From Paenarthrobacter sp. A20 (lineage in GTDB: Bacteria; Actinomycetota; Actinomycetes; Actinomycetales; Micrococcaceae): a DNA stretch of 64,000 nt. Both the position numbers and the translations under genes were made by a program. Each line of letters begins with the position of its first letter. The stretch's first letter is position 1. The stretch lies in the NCBI RefSeq assembly GCF_024168825.1, contig NZ_JALJWH010000001.1, positions 1,674,001 to 1,738,000 of the forward strand. The letters are read 5' to 3'. A model generated the notes under the pieces. That model was not told the origin of the DNA and did no database searches. It saw only the letters and a program-made list of their open reading frames with translations. Positions 5,813 through 14,968 of the stretch are shown here, one piece after another.

Positions 5813-8404
5813 ATGACCAGACGTACCAAAGCCTGGCTGTCGATCGGGACTGCCGTGGCACTCACCGCAGCCTCTTTCGCAGTGACTACCAGCGCTGCCC
5901 GGGCCACCGACGCGGATCCAGCCACGCAACAATACCGGCCCTCGCTTCACTACACGCCGGAGGCCAACTGGATGAACGACCCCAATGGGTTGGTTTACCA
6001 CAACGGCAAATACCACATGTACTACCAGTACAACCCCAACGGAACACGGTGGGGTGACATGAGCTGGGGGCACGCCTCCTCAACGGACCTGATCCACTGG
6101 GAGGAGCAGCCCCTCGCGATTTCGCGGGGACTCAACGGCAACGGGCAGGTGATCGAAGAGATCTTCTCAGGATCCGTGGTGGTGGATACCCACAACAGCA
6201 GCGGATTCGGGACCCTGCAGAACCCGCCCTTGGTTGCCGTATACACGAGCAACTACACGGGAGCGCACCCGCTCTACCCGGGTAAACAGGCGCAATCCCT
6301 GGCGTTCAGCCTGGACGATGGTCAAAGCTGGACCAAGTACGGCGGAAACCCTGTCCTCAGCCGGAACACGCCAAGCTTCCGCGACCCCAAGGTCTTCTGG
6401 TACGACAATCCATCCGGAGGGGACTATTGGGTGATGGCTGCGGTGGAGGCGGACGAGCACAGGGTTCTCTTCTACAAGAGCAGCGACCTTAAGCAGTGGG
6501 AATACCTGGACGACTTCGGCCCGGCGAATGCTGTCGGCGGGCAATGGGAGTGTCCTGACCTGTTCCCGCTGGCAGTCGATGGGAACCCCAATAACGTCAA
6601 GTGGGTCCTGGCTGTGAACATCAACCCGGGGGCCGTCGGCGGCGGCAGCGGCGGACAGTACTTTGTGGGGGACTTCAACGGAACAACGTTCACCGCGGAA
6701 AACATCGACCCCGCCGACCAGCTTCCACCCGGCAACGTCCTGGCCGGCTTCAACGGCGGCAACTACGGCGGGTGGAACGTGCAGAACGATCCTTCCAACG
6801 GTTCCGGTCCATGGGGGAGCGCTCCGGCGTCGGGAACCATCCCCGGACAGCAGCAAGTAACGGGTCACATCGGTGCGGGACTGGTGAACGGCTTCCACGG
6901 TGGCGACACTCCCGTCGGCACCATGGAGTCCGCGCCGTTCACCGTGGACAAGGATTACCTCAATTTCCTCATCGGAGGCGGAAAGCATGCCCAGCAGCCC
7001 GGACAGCAGTCGGGCAACCAGGCTCCGCCGGGTTACCTGCTTTTTGACGGGTTCGACTACCCAGGAACGCTCTCCCAAGCCGGGTGGCAACTCAGCGGCG
7101 ACTTCCAGGCGGCACTGAACCCATCGACGTCGGGCGGTGAATTCGCCTACGGGAAAAGAATCAATACCTTCGAAGGCGGCCCCTACCAGGACAACAACGT
7201 CGGCACCATCACGTCCCCTGAGTTCTACCTGACCAACACCAACATTGCTTTCCTCCTGGGCGGTGGAGAACGAACCGACGGGCAACTCCAAGTGGAACTG
7301 CTGGTGGGCGGCGTGCCGGTCCGGACCACGACGGGAACCAATTCGGGGGACCTGAATTGGAAGAACTGGGACGTTTCCCCTTGGTACGGGCAGATCGCGC
7401 GCATCAGGATCGTGGATAACGCAACGGGTCCGTGGGGGCACCTGACCCTGGACAACATGGTCCTCGGTTCGGAGCCGGCCAAGGTCCGCAGCAGCGAAAC
7501 CACCGTGAACCTCGTGGTCAACGGCCAGACGGTGCGGAGCGCAACCGGAGCCAATTCCGAGCACCTGGCCTGGAACGCCTGGGACGTCAGCGCCTATAAG
7601 GGCAGCCAGGCCACCATCAGGATCGTCGACAACAACCGCGGAGGATGGGGGCACATCCTTGCCGATGAGTTCGTTTCTTCGGACGCATCCCATCTGGAAC
7701 AGCACGATTGGCTGGATTGGGGCAGGGACTACTACGCCACGGTGTCGTTCAACAATGCGCCCGACGGCAAACGCATCATGCTGGGCTGGATGAACAACTG
7801 GGATTATGGCCAGGACACCCCCACCTCCACCTGGCGCGGAAGCATGGCCCTGCCGCGGGAGGTGGTTCTCACCCAGACTCCTGCCGGACCAAGGCTGCGG
7901 CAGCAGGTGGTGTCACAGGCGGACGCGTTGAAGAACACGGCCGCGAGCTACACGGCATCCGCGCAGGACCTCCAACAGGGAACCACCGCACTTCCGATCA
8001 CGGGCGATGTGGTGCAGATTGATGCTGAGTTCTCCCCGGGCAGCGCGTCCGCGTTCGGCCTGAAAGTGCTCGGAAACGCCAACGAATCAACAAGGATCGG
8101 TTACGCAACGGCCTCTCAGCGGCTCTCCATCGACCGGACCAACTCGGGCAACGAAGGCTTCCATCCCGCCTTCAGTTCAGTCGAGGACGCGAAGGTGGAG
8201 TTGATCAATGGCAGGCTCCACCTCCGGGTCTACGTCGACAGGGCATCTGTGGAGGTCTTTGCACAGGATGGCCTGACGACCCTCACGGACCAGGTCTTCC
8301 CCGGTGCTGGCGCCACAGCAATTTCGGTCTTCTCCGAAGGGGGTACTGCCCGGCTGGAAAGCTTGACCGTGACGCCGCTCAACCCGGCTATGTGGGGAGG
8401 CTGA
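5813..8404 (+). CDS. Secreted GH32 fructanase (levanase/exo-inulinase type) with large insertion
   Basis: 863-aa glycoside hydrolase family 32 enzyme hydrolysing beta-fructans outside the cell. A Sec-type signal peptide (about residues 1-31, ending ARA) precedes the catalytic domain. The three GH32 acidic motifs are present: WMNDPNG with nucleophile Asp56, RDP with Asp191, and ECPDL with acid/base Glu246. The five-blade propeller is interrupted at about residues 300-625 by a Gly-rich insertion. That insertion contains two similar blocks of about 60 residues (ending IVDNATGPWGHL and IVDNNRGGWGHI). The catalytic domain resumes at YYATVSFNNAPDGKRIMLGW and ends in the C-terminal beta-sandwich. 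It follows the fructotransferase by 34 bases. Levan versus inulin preference is not decidable here. Confidence 0.92.
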   Translation: MTRRTKAWLSIGTAVALTAASFAVTTSAARATDADPATQQYRPSLHYTPEANWMNDPNGLVYHNGKYHMYYQYNPNGTRWGDMSWGHASSTDLIHWEEQPLAISRGLNGNGQVIEEIFSGSVVVDTHNSSGFGTLQNPPLVAVYTSNYTGAHPLYPGKQAQSLAFSLDDGQSWTKYGGNPVLSRNTPSFRDPKVFWYDNPSGGDYWVMAAVEADEHRVLFYKSSDLKQWEYLDDFGPANAVGGQWECPDLFPLAVDGNPNNVKWVLAVNINPGAVGGGSGGQYFVGDFNGTTFTAENIDPADQLPPGNVLAGFNGGNYGGWNVQNDPSNGSGPWGSAPASGTIPGQQQVTGHIGAGLVNGFHGGDTPVGTMESAPFTVDKDYLNFLIGGGKHAQQPGQQSGNQAPPGYLLFDGFDYPGTLSQAGWQLSGDFQAALNPSTSGGEFAYGKRINTFEGGPYQDNNVGTITSPEFYLTNTNIAFLLGGGERTDGQLQVELLVGGVPVRTTTGTNSGDLNWKNWDVSPWYGQIARIRIVDNATGPWGHLTLDNMVLGSEPAKVRSSETTVNLVVNGQTVRSATGANSEHLAWNAWDVSAYKGSQATIRIVDNNRGGWGHILADEFVSSDASHLEQHDWLDWGRDYYATVSFNNAPDGKRIMLGWMNNWDYGQDTPTSTWRGSMALPREVVLTQTPAGPRLRQQVVSQADALKNTAASYTASAQDLQQGTTALPITGDVVQIDAEFSPGSASAFGLKVLGNANESTRIGYATASQRLSIDRTNSGNEGFHPAFSSVEDAKVELINGRLHLRVYVDRASVEVFAQDGLTTLTDQVFPGAGATAISVFSEGGTARLESLTVTPLNPAMWGG

Positions 8405-8417
8405 CCCGCCTTGCAAC

Positions 8418-8461
8418 GCACGACGGCGGCTGGTCGCCAAGGTGACCAGCCGCCGTCGTGC
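8418..8461. terminator. Bidirectional terminator hairpin
   Basis: Perfect 18-bp inverted repeat (8418-8435 with 8444-8461) around an 8-base loop, between the convergent fructanase and universal stress protein genes. There is no clear T-tract on either side, as is common in actinobacteria. Confidence 0.8.
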
Positions 8462-8470
8462 CCTCTGACG

Positions 8471-8863
8471 TTAGTCCGCTTTGACCGCCAGCACCGGGCA
8501 GTCCGCTTCCAACAGGATCCGCTGGGAGACGCTGCCCATGATGAGCTTGCCTACCGGGCTGCGCCGGCGCAGGCCGATGACAATCAGATCGGCATCGTTC
8601 TCGTCGGCGGCGTCCAGGACTTCGGCAGCTGCATCATGGCCGCGGACCGGCTGCTTGATGATGTGCTGGATGCCGTGCTCGGCAAGGCGTTCCTCGATGC
8701 TCTGGATATCCGGCTCCTGCGCGTAGCGGTTGTCCACCAAGGCATCGCCCTTGGACGAGTTGATGACCAACAGGGTGTCGTTGCTCTTCTTGGCCTCGGC
8801 GATGGCCTGCGTCAAAGCCGCTTCGCCTTCTGGTGTGGGGACGTATCCCACCACGATGGTCAT
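8471..8863 (-). CDS. Universal stress protein, UspA family
   Basis: 130-aa cytoplasmic nucleotide-binding-type protein starting MTIVVGYVPTPEGEAAL. The family C-terminal glycine motif is visible as GLRRRSPVGKLIMGSVSQRILLE. The start ATG 8861-8863 was preferred over longer in-frame starts because AAGGAG lies about 6 bases upstream and the family fold begins at once. The gene is 46 bases downstream of tctA on the same strand, so it is probably the last gene of the tricarboxylate transporter operon. Universal stress proteins also accompany some TRAP transporters, where they bind ATP and may modulate transport; that role is an inference here. Confidence 0.9.
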   Translation of the reverse strand: MTIVVGYVPTPEGEAALTQAIAEAKKSNDTLLVINSSKGDALVDNRYAQEPDIQSIEERLAEHGIQHIIKQPVRGHDAAAEVLDAADENDADLIVIGLRRRSPVGKLIMGSVSQRILLEADCPVLAVKAD

Positions 8864-8909
8864 GGTTTCTCCTTGTTGTACCGAAACTTGTTGTCGTGAA
8901 ATGGGTTGG

Positions 8910-10448
8910 TCAGTCGCTGTAGTCGGCAGCGCCCGAATTGGCCGGGAGCAGAGGGCTCTTCGCAGGAAGGTTGCGCCGGATGAGCTTGTAGACAAACGGC
9001 CATACCAGGATGATCGCCACGATGATGTAGACCACGATCGCGATGGGTTCGCTGAAGAGGCCTGCGGGGTCGCCGGCGCTCAGCTGCAACGTCTTACGGA
9101 GCTGGCCTTCGATGCGCGGACCAAGGATAACTCCGAGGATCAGCGGCAGGACCGGAAGTCCGAAGCGCCGCATCATGAATCCCAGTGCGCCGAGTACCAG
9201 CAGGATCACAAGATCGAAAGCTTGCAGGTTGACCGAGTAGGCGCCCAGCGTGGCGAAGAACAGGATGCCCGCGTAGAGGTATGGGCGGGGGAGCTGCAGC
9301 AGCTTGGCCCAGACCGGTGCCAAGGGCAGGTTGATGAGCAGTAGCAGGAAGTTGCCGATGAAGAGGCTGGCGATCAACGCCCAGACCAAGGGGCCCTGGC
9401 TCGAGAACAATTGCGGGCCGGGCTGGATGCCGTAGGACGTGAAGGCCGCGAGCATGACGGCGGCTGTTGCGTTGGTGGGCAGGCCGAGGGCGAGCATCGG
9501 GGTCAGTGTCCCGGCGGCGGCGGCGTTGTTGGCGGCCTCGGGTCCGGCGACGCCTTCGATGGCGCCCTTGCCGAACTCCTCCGGATGCTTGCTGAGCCGT
9601 TTCTCGGTGACATAGGAGAGGAAGGTAGGGATTTCGGCGCCACCGGCGGGCAAAGCGCCGAACGGGAAGCCAAAAGCGGTGCCGCGCAACCAAGGCTTCC
9701 AGGAACGGGACCAGTCCTTTTTGCCCATCCACGGGCGGCCTACCGGAATGACGTGGAGGGGAGTGCGGCGGAGGTGGGCGGCAACCCAGAGGGCTTCACC
9801 CACGGCGAAGATCGCGACCGCGACCACTACGATGTCCAGGCCGTCCACCAGCAAGGGCTGGCCGAAGGTCAGGCGGCGTTGGCCGGTCACGGAGTCGATG
9901 CCCACCAGTCCGATGGCCAGGCCGAGGGCAAGCGAAGCGAAACCGCGGAGCCTTGATGAACCCAGGACGGCAGTCACTGCCAGCAGGGCGAGGACCATGA
10001 TGGCGAAGTAGCTCGGAGCGCCCAAGCTCACGGCAAACTGCACCACGATGGGTGCGAACACAGCCAGCAGGGCCGTGCCGATGGTACCGGCGATGAACGA
10101 GCCGATGGCGGCGGTAGCGAGGGCCTGCGCGGCCCTGCCCGCTTTGGCCATCTTGTTGCCTTCGATGGCCGTCACCACTGACGACGATTCACCCGGTGTG
10201 TTCAGCAGGATGGAGGTGGTGGAACCGCCGAACATGCCGCCGTAGTAGATGCCGGCGAACATGATGAAGGCGCTGGTGGGTTCCAGCGCAGCAGTGACGG
10301 GCAGCAGCAGCGCGACGGTCATGGCCGGGCCCAGCCCGGGAAGAACGCCGACGGCGGTCCCCAGCAGCACGCCGATCACGGCGAACAAGAGGTTCATGGG
10401 GGTCAGGGCGGTGGCGAAACCGTCCATCAGGGAGGACCAGACGTCCAT
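8910..10448 (-). CDS. tctA: Tripartite tricarboxylate transporter large membrane subunit TctA
   Basis: 512-aa polytopic membrane protein, the main transmembrane component of a secondary, binding-protein-dependent carboxylate importer. The family signature is clear: [17 protein letters not shown], then [21 protein letters not shown] second conserved half contains [18 protein letters not shown]. About 11-12 hydrophobic segments are visible. The start overlaps the tctB stop by one base. The substrate is probably citrate or another di/tricarboxylate, judged by the family and the linked CitA/CitB-like regulators; individual members also take other organic acids. Confidence 0.95.
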   Translation of the reverse strand: MDVWSSLMDGFATALTPMNLLFAVIGVLLGTAVGVLPGLGPAMTVALLLPVTAALEPTSAFIMFAGIYYGGMFGGSTTSILLNTPGESSSVVTAIEGNKMAKAGRAAQALATAAIGSFIAGTIGTALLAVFAPIVVQFAVSLGAPSYFAIMVLALLAVTAVLGSSRLRGFASLALGLAIGLVGIDSVTGQRRLTFGQPLLVDGLDIVVVAVAIFAVGEALWVAAHLRRTPLHVIPVGRPWMGKKDWSRSWKPWLRGTAFGFPFGALPAGGAEIPTFLSYVTEKRLSKHPEEFGKGAIEGVAGPEAANNAAAAGTLTPMLALGLPTNATAAVMLAAFTSYGIQPGPQLFSSQGPLVWALIASLFIGNFLLLLINLPLAPVWAKLLQLPRPYLYAGILFFATLGAYSVNLQAFDLVILLVLGALGFMMRRFGLPVLPLILGVILGPRIEGQLRKTLQLSAGDPAGLFSEPIAIVVYIIVAIILVWPFVYKLIRRNLPAKSPLLPANSGAADYSD

Positions 10449-10951
10449 TAGAGGATTCCTTCCAGGAGTCCGGCCGGCAGCGCGATGCCCAGGCCGAGGT
10501 AGAAGCCGTAGAAGGTCAGCAGGGAGAGGGCGATGGAGATCAGGCCATCACGAATGTAGCGGCGGCTGCCCAAGGCAAGGACGCTGCCCCAGAACAGGAC
10601 GGTCCCGGAAATGACCCAGCCGGCCCAGTCGATGAGCAGGATGTTGAGGATGAAGGCTCCGGCCAAGGGGAGGACGGTCTTCCAGTCCGCAGGGTGGGCC
10701 AGGTCGACGTCCTCGCCGCCTTCGGCCTCACCTTTGCCGCCACGCAGGACATTGATGGCAAGGAGGATGGCGCAGATGATCAGCAGCCCGGAAACAATGA
10801 ACGGAACAGTCTTCGGACCCACAGGGTCGGACTGCGAATACGGGGTCACCAGGCCGTTCGCGTCCAGGAAGACCAGGACGCCGACCACGCCGAGCAGGAG
10901 GGCTACCCCCAGCTCGGCGCGGCCTTTCAGGCCTGTGGCTATGGAGCTCAC
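10448..10951 (-). CDS. tctB: Tripartite tricarboxylate transporter small membrane subunit TctB
   Basis: 167-aa protein with four hydrophobic segments, typical of TctB, the poorly conserved partner of TctA. It begins in [22 protein letters not shown]. After the second segment a charged loop ([19 protein letters not shown]) separates the two halves. It overlaps tctC by four bases (ATGA) and tctA by one, so the three genes are translationally coupled. The assignment rests partly on position, since TctB sequences diverge widely. Confidence 0.9.
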   Translation of the reverse strand: MSSIATGLKGRAELGVALLLGVVGVLVFLDANGLVTPYSQSDPVGPKTVPFIVSGLLIICAILLAINVLRGGKGEAEGGEDVDLAHPADWKTVLPLAGAFILNILLIDWAGWVISGTVLFWGSVLALGSRRYIRDGLISIALSLLTFYGFYLGLGIALPAGLLEGIL

Positions 10952-11955
10952 GCCAACCCGAGCTTGGTGAGGACATCCGCCACGCGCTTGTCCTGGTCGG
11001 TCAGGAAGGTCTGGAACTCGTCGCCGGTAACGAACGCGTCAGACCAGCTATGGGTCTTCAGCGCTTCCTTCCAACCGGCAGATGCGTGCATCTTCTCCAG
11101 CGCGGCGATCAAGGACTTCTTGTCGTCCTCGCTGATGCCCGGAGGGGCCACGATACCGCGCCAGTTGGTGAAGACCAGGTCAATGTTGGATTCCTTCAAC
11201 GTGGGGGCATCCACGCCTTCCAGACGGTTCTCGCCGCTGGTAGCCAGCACGCGGATTTCGCCGGACTTGATCTGCTGCAGGTACTCGCCTGCGCCGGAAG
11301 CGGCGAAGCCAAGCTTGTTGCCGAGGATGGCAGGCAGAAGGTCGCCGCCGCCGTCGTAGGAGACAAAGTTGACCTTGGTGGCGTCGATGCCAACAGCGCC
11401 TGCCAACTGCATCGGCAGGAGATGGTCCGGGCCGCCGGGCGAGGAGCCGCCGCCGACGGCGATGGAACCCGGGTTGGCCTTCCAGGCTTTCACCAGGTCA
11501 TCGATCGTCTTGTACGGGGAGTCCTTGCCGACCATGATGGCCCCGGGTTCCTCGATGAGCTTTGCCAACGGGGTGGTCTCGGTCAGCTTCGACTCCGACT
11601 TGTTGGTGTAGCTGGCTCCCACGACGCCGAGGCCCATGAGCATGGTGAGGTCGCCGTTGCCCTTCTCGTTGACAATGCGGGCCAGGCCTACGGTGCCACC
11701 GGCGCCTGCCAGGTTGAACACCTCGGTATTGGTGGAGATCTTCTCGTCATCAAGGACCTTCGCGGCTGCCCTTGCTGTGGTGTCGTAGCCACCGCCCGGA
11801 GTGTTCGGAACCATGATCTGGAAACCGGTCAGCGGTCCTGCGGCGCCGGTACTCTCAGAACCGGTGGAGTTCTTGCCTGTGGCACCGCAACCGGTGGCCA
11901 TCAGGGCGATGCCGGCGGCGACGGCGGCGACTCGCAATGCGCGGATCTGGCGCAT
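10948..11955 (-). CDS. tctC: Tripartite tricarboxylate transporter substrate-binding lipoprotein TctC
   Basis: 335-aa binding protein of the TTT/Bug family. The lipoprotein signal ends in the lipobox MATGC (Cys23). The mature part shows the family pattern: IMVPNTPGGGYDTTARAAA near the N-terminus, then NLAGAGGTVGLARI, and a GGGSSPGGPDHL loop contacting the carboxylate ligand in relatives. It is the first gene of tctC-tctB-tctA-usp. The 247-base gap to the divergent sensor kinase holds a CRP-like site at 12036-12049. Transcription is probably controlled by the response regulator at 13825-14493. Confidence 0.95.
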   Translation of the reverse strand: MRQIRALRVAAVAAGIALMATGCGATGKNSTGSESTGAAGPLTGFQIMVPNTPGGGYDTTARAAAKVLDDEKISTNTEVFNLAGAGGTVGLARIVNEKGNGDLTMLMGLGVVGASYTNKSESKLTETTPLAKLIEEPGAIMVGKDSPYKTIDDLVKAWKANPGSIAVGGGSSPGGPDHLLPMQLAGAVGIDATKVNFVSYDGGGDLLPAILGNKLGFAASGAGEYLQQIKSGEIRVLATSGENRLEGVDAPTLKESNIDLVFTNWRGIVAPPGISEDDKKSLIAALEKMHASAGWKEALKTHSWSDAFVTGDEFQTFLTDQDKRVADVLTKLGLA

Positions 11956-12035
11956 GGTGTTCCTCTTCTCATCATCGAAAATTCGGTGCAGGGCGATCAG
12001 CGTTGTGCCCCGTTCACTCGATGCTAGGTGCGCAC

Positions 12036-12049
12036 GTGACGGCGGTCAC
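12036..12049. promoter_or_regulatory. CRP/GlxR-like palindrome between tctC and the sensor kinase
   Basis: GTGA-CGGCGG-TCAC matches the GTGA-N6-TCAC core of actinobacterial CRP/GlxR sites and sits in the divergent region 11956-12202. The rest of that region shows tandem GTTCA elements (12072-12089) but no convincing -35/-10 pair. Confidence 0.45.
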
Positions 12050-12202
12050 TCTTGTGTTCGCAGTGATCTTTAAGTTCATTGCGTTCACGGGTTCTGGCCG
12101 TCTGAGCTGGTCTTCCGTGCCGCTGGGGTATAGTTCCGGTACGCCACGCAGCGGGCCCTGCCAACCCACCCGCATCCGGCTCCACCCAAAGGAATCCACG
12201 CA

Positions 12203-13828
12203 GTGACTCGACGGTCTCGAAGAAGAGGGATGTCCCTGGCCGGGCAATACCTTGTGCTGCAGCTGCTCATTGTCCTGGCCGTTCTCGTGGCTGTAGTCGC
12301 CATCTCCCTTGCCCAATCAGCCGCAGTATTCGAGCGGACCGAGGGGCGTCGTGCGCTGTCCGCCGCGGAAGCCTTGGGCAACAACCCCACGGTGCGCGCT
12401 TTGCTGCCCACCGCGGAACCCCGCGCCGGTTCAGCCCTTCCCGCCGTGGCCGAATCAGTCCGCACCGTGTCCGGATCATCCCATGTGGCGCTCGCCAAAC
12501 TCGACGGTACGGTGGTGGCGTCGTCCGATCCCAGCCTGGTGGGTCAGCCGCTGCCCCTCGGTGAGAGCCGCGTGATGGAAGGCAGGGCGTGGACCGGGGT
12601 TTTGCCAGGCAGCGGAGGCGCCGTGCTCTCTGCCCACGTCCCTGTCCTGGACGACTCCGGAGTCATGATCGGCGTAGCCTCGATCAGCCGCAACTATCCC
12701 TCCACCATCGAGCGCCTCGGTGATGCCGTGCCCAACCTGCTGACGTACCTGGGTGTCGCCAGCGTGCTGGGTGTCGCCGGCTCCTTCCTCCTGTCCCGAC
12801 GCGTCAAACGGCAAACCCTGGGCATGGAACCACGGGAAATCACGGGTCTGGTGGAAAACCGGGAGGCGATGCTGCAGGGCTTGAAGGAAGGCGTGGTGGC
12901 CCTGGATCCCCATGAGCGGATCACAGTGGCCAACCAGAGCGCCCGCCAACTCCTGGGACTGCCCCCGGATTGCGTGGGAAAGAAGCTGCGATCCCTGTCC
13001 GTGGACCCGGCATTGAAAGTGGTGCTGACCCGGGAACAGTCCGACCCCGACCAGCTGGTGCTAGTGGGGGAGCGGTTGGTGGTCATGAACCGTGTGGCCC
13101 TCCGCTCCCACGGCCGCGACATCGGATCAGTGACAACCTTGAGGGACCGGACCGAGTTGTCGTCCTTGGAGAGCGAACTCGGAGCCACCCGCACCGTCAC
13201 CGACACCCTGCGGGCCCAGGCCCACGAATTCGCGAACCAACTGCACGTCATTTCCGGCCTCATCCAGATCGGCGAATACGATTCCGTGGTTCAGTTCGTC
13301 AATGGCGCCACCGTGGACCGCACCCGGCTTAATGACGACGTCACCAGCCGCATCGAGGATCCCGCGCTCGCCGCCCTCCTGATCGCCAAAGCCAGCCTCG
13401 CCACCGAACGTGGCGTGGAGCTGCAGCTTGATCCGCAGTCCGCGCTGCCGCGCGTCAACGAAGAACTGTCGCGAGACCTCACCACCGTGGTGGGAAACCT
13501 GGTGGATAACGCGTTCGACGCCGTCACTGGCCTCGCCGGGGCCTCGGTCCGCGTGCTCGTTGTTGTTTCACGGGACGAGGTCACAGTCGCCGTCCGGGAC
13601 AACGGTCCCGGTGTGCCCACGGGCTCCGCAGAGGACATTTTCCGGCAGGGTTTCTCCACGAAGGACCCCGGGCCGGGCGATGCGCGGGGATTCGGATTGG
13701 CGTTGTCCCGGGTGATCTGCCGGCGGTCCGGAGGCGACCTTTCGGTGTCCAACGACAACGGGGCAGTGTTCACCGCGCGGTTCAGCAAGCGGGATTCAGA
13801 CTCAGGCAAAGGGGCAAAGCGGCTGTGA
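12203..13828 (+). CDS. CitA/DcuS-type sensor histidine kinase
   Basis: 541-aa membrane kinase sensing carboxylates. A transmembrane segment (about residues 17-37) leads to an extracytoplasmic sCache/PAS-like sensor (about 40-175). A second membrane segment (about 180-200), a cytoplasmic PAS domain (about 218-320), a dimerisation/phosphoacceptor helix with His341 in AHEFANQLHVISGL, and a HATPase domain with N-box (NLVDNAFDAV) and G-box (DNGPGV) follow. The start is GTG 12203 with AAAGGA upstream. Its stop overlaps the response regulator start (GTGA). Being divergent from tctCBA, it very likely senses the transported carboxylate. Confidence 0.93.
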   Translation: MTRRSRRRGMSLAGQYLVLQLLIVLAVLVAVVAISLAQSAAVFERTEGRRALSAAEALGNNPTVRALLPTAEPRAGSALPAVAESVRTVSGSSHVALAKLDGTVVASSDPSLVGQPLPLGESRVMEGRAWTGVLPGSGGAVLSAHVPVLDDSGVMIGVASISRNYPSTIERLGDAVPNLLTYLGVASVLGVAGSFLLSRRVKRQTLGMEPREITGLVENREAMLQGLKEGVVALDPHERITVANQSARQLLGLPPDCVGKKLRSLSVDPALKVVLTREQSDPDQLVLVGERLVVMNRVALRSHGRDIGSVTTLRDRTELSSLESELGATRTVTDTLRAQAHEFANQLHVISGLIQIGEYDSVVQFVNGATVDRTRLNDDVTSRIEDPALAALLIAKASLATERGVELQLDPQSALPRVNEELSRDLTTVVGNLVDNAFDAVTGLAGASVRVLVVVSRDEVTVAVRDNGPGVPTGSAEDIFRQGFSTKDPGPGDARGFGLALSRVICRRSGGDLSVSNDNGAVFTARFSKRDSDSGKGAKRL

Positions 13829-14493
13829 TCAAGGTACTGATTGTTGACGACGACTTCATGGTGGCCAAGGTCCACGCAGGGTTCATCCAGAGGACCACGG
13901 GGTTCGAGGTGGTAGGCGTGGCGCACACGGGTGCCCAGGCCGTGGTTGAGACTGAGCGGCTGCAGCCGGACCTCGTGTTGCTGGACATCCACCTCCCGGA
14001 CATCAACGGGCTGGACCTCATGCACCAACTCCGCGACGTTGCACCGGACCTGGACGTGCTGGTGATCAGCGCAGCCCGTGAAGTTGAAACCGTGCGGAAA
14101 GCCCTGCGCGGTGGGATCGTCCATTACCTGATCAAGCCGTTCTCCCAGTCGGACCTTCAGGAGCGGTTGGAGCACTATCTCAGCGCCTACCAGGGCTTGG
14201 ACGCGTCCAAGGTAGAGGCCGAGCAGTCCGATGTGAACCGTGTGTTCGGGCTCGGCGTTTCCGAACGGACCCTGCCCAAGGGCTGCAGCGTTGAGACGCT
14301 CGAATTGGTGGAGGCCGCACTTAAGTCCGCTGCGGGCGACGTGTCCGCAGCGGAGGTTGCCGAGCAACTCGGGACCTCGCGCGTCAGTGCCCGCCGCTAC
14401 CTGGAGTACCTCCACGACGAGGGGGCGCTGGAGGTCAGACTCAAGTACGGCGTCGGACGTCCTGAAAGACGCTACGTGTTGAAGGGGCGGTAA
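13825..14493 (+). CDS. CitB/DcuR-type response regulator
   Basis: 222-aa two-component regulator. The receiver domain (about residues 1-120) has acidic pocket Asp8-Asp9-Asp10, phosphoacceptor Asp54 in LLDIHLP, and the conserved Lys in LIKPFS. A linker leads to a C-terminal winged helix with an HTH at VSAAEVAEQLGTSRVSARRYLEYL, as in CitB, DctR and DcuR. It starts at GTG 13825, overlapping the kinase stop by four bases. Its expected targets are the divergent tct operon and possibly its own promoter. Confidence 0.93.
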   Translation: MIKVLIVDDDFMVAKVHAGFIQRTTGFEVVGVAHTGAQAVVETERLQPDLVLLDIHLPDINGLDLMHQLRDVAPDLDVLVISAAREVETVRKALRGGIVHYLIKPFSQSDLQERLEHYLSAYQGLDASKVEAEQSDVNRVFGLGVSERTLPKGCSVETLELVEAALKSAAGDVSAAEVAEQLGTSRVSARRYLEYLHDEGALEVRLKYGVGRPERRYVLKGR

Positions 14494-14539
14494 GCATGCT
14501 GGACGCCGGGTAGCCCAAGGGCAGATCCAGCTGCGATGT

Positions 14540-14568
14540 GTACGAACGTACGCCGGGTGATTTAGAAT
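14540..14568 (+). promoter_or_regulatory. TetR-type operator over a promoter
   Basis: GTACG-AA-CGTAC (14540-14551) is a palindrome of the same type as those at 16965 and 16994. TAGAAT (14563-14568) is a good -10 hexamer, and the palindrome covers the -35 position, a layout for repression. It would drive the structured leader and the small ORF downstream. Confidence 0.5.
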
Positions 14569-14574
14569 AGTGGA

Positions 14575-14670
14575 GCGCGGGCCAGGGACCGGCCTCAGTT
14601 GCTTGGATCTCATCTACGGGCAGTGGTAACTGCAAGCCTCGGGGCAGCCCCCAACCCTTGAAGTCCGCGC
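14575..14670 (+). ncRNA. Candidate structured 5' leader of a small ORF
   Basis: Just after the promoter, GCGCGG (14575-14580) can pair with CCGCGC (14665-14670) to close a domain. It encloses a hairpin GCAGT-GGTA-ACTGC (14620-14633) and a GGGG-CAG-CCCC hairpin (14641-14651). The sequence matches no riboswitch class I can recall. Folding by eye is weak evidence, so this is only a candidate. Confidence 0.25.
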
Positions 14671-14718
14671 ACCACAAGCCCATGGTCGTCGCCCCGTGAC
14701 GCATAGTCGGAGAATTCA

Positions 14719-14916
14719 ATGATTAATACGCACCCAGTAGCCCTCTTTCTTACCCAGCTGGATCAGAGGGCACAAAGTGCCCTTCCGCATGCCCCGACGG
14801 TGGTTGAGGCAGCGAAGGCGAGACGGACGCGACTGGTCGGGTTCCGTCGCCGCGTAGCCACTGTCCTGCACAGAACTGCGTGGACAATCGAGCCCACGAA
14901 GACGTTCACGTCGTAG
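14719..14916 (+). CDS. Small basic protein of unknown function
   Basis: 65-aa ORF starting at ATG 14719 with GGAG at 14709-14712, six bases away. The product is basic, with an Arg-rich central stretch (KARRTRLVGFRRRVATVLHR), and has no signal peptide or clear membrane segment. I do not recognise the family. A promoter at 14563-14568 and a 145-base leader precede it; the acetyltransferase gene follows after 52 bases. The good ribosome binding site and the operator-controlled promoter support a real gene, but codon bias in so short an ORF proves little. Confidence 0.5.
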   Translation: MINTHPVALFLTQLDQRAQSALPHAPTVVEAAKARRTRLVGFRRRVATVLHRTAWTIEPTKTFTS

Positions 14917-14954
14917 GCCGCAGCAAAGGCGCGAGTGGTGTTAGCCCGTGTTTA

Positions 14955-14966
14955 GTACAGTTGTAC
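14955..14966. promoter_or_regulatory. TetR-type operator at the acetyltransferase start
   Basis: GTACA-GT-TGTAC is a palindrome ending 2 bases before the ATG at 14969. It is a variant (A/T instead of G/C at the inner arm) of the GTACG-NN-CGTAC sites nearby and is probably bound by the TetR protein encoded at 15563. Confidence 0.5.
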
Positions 14967-14968
14967 AT

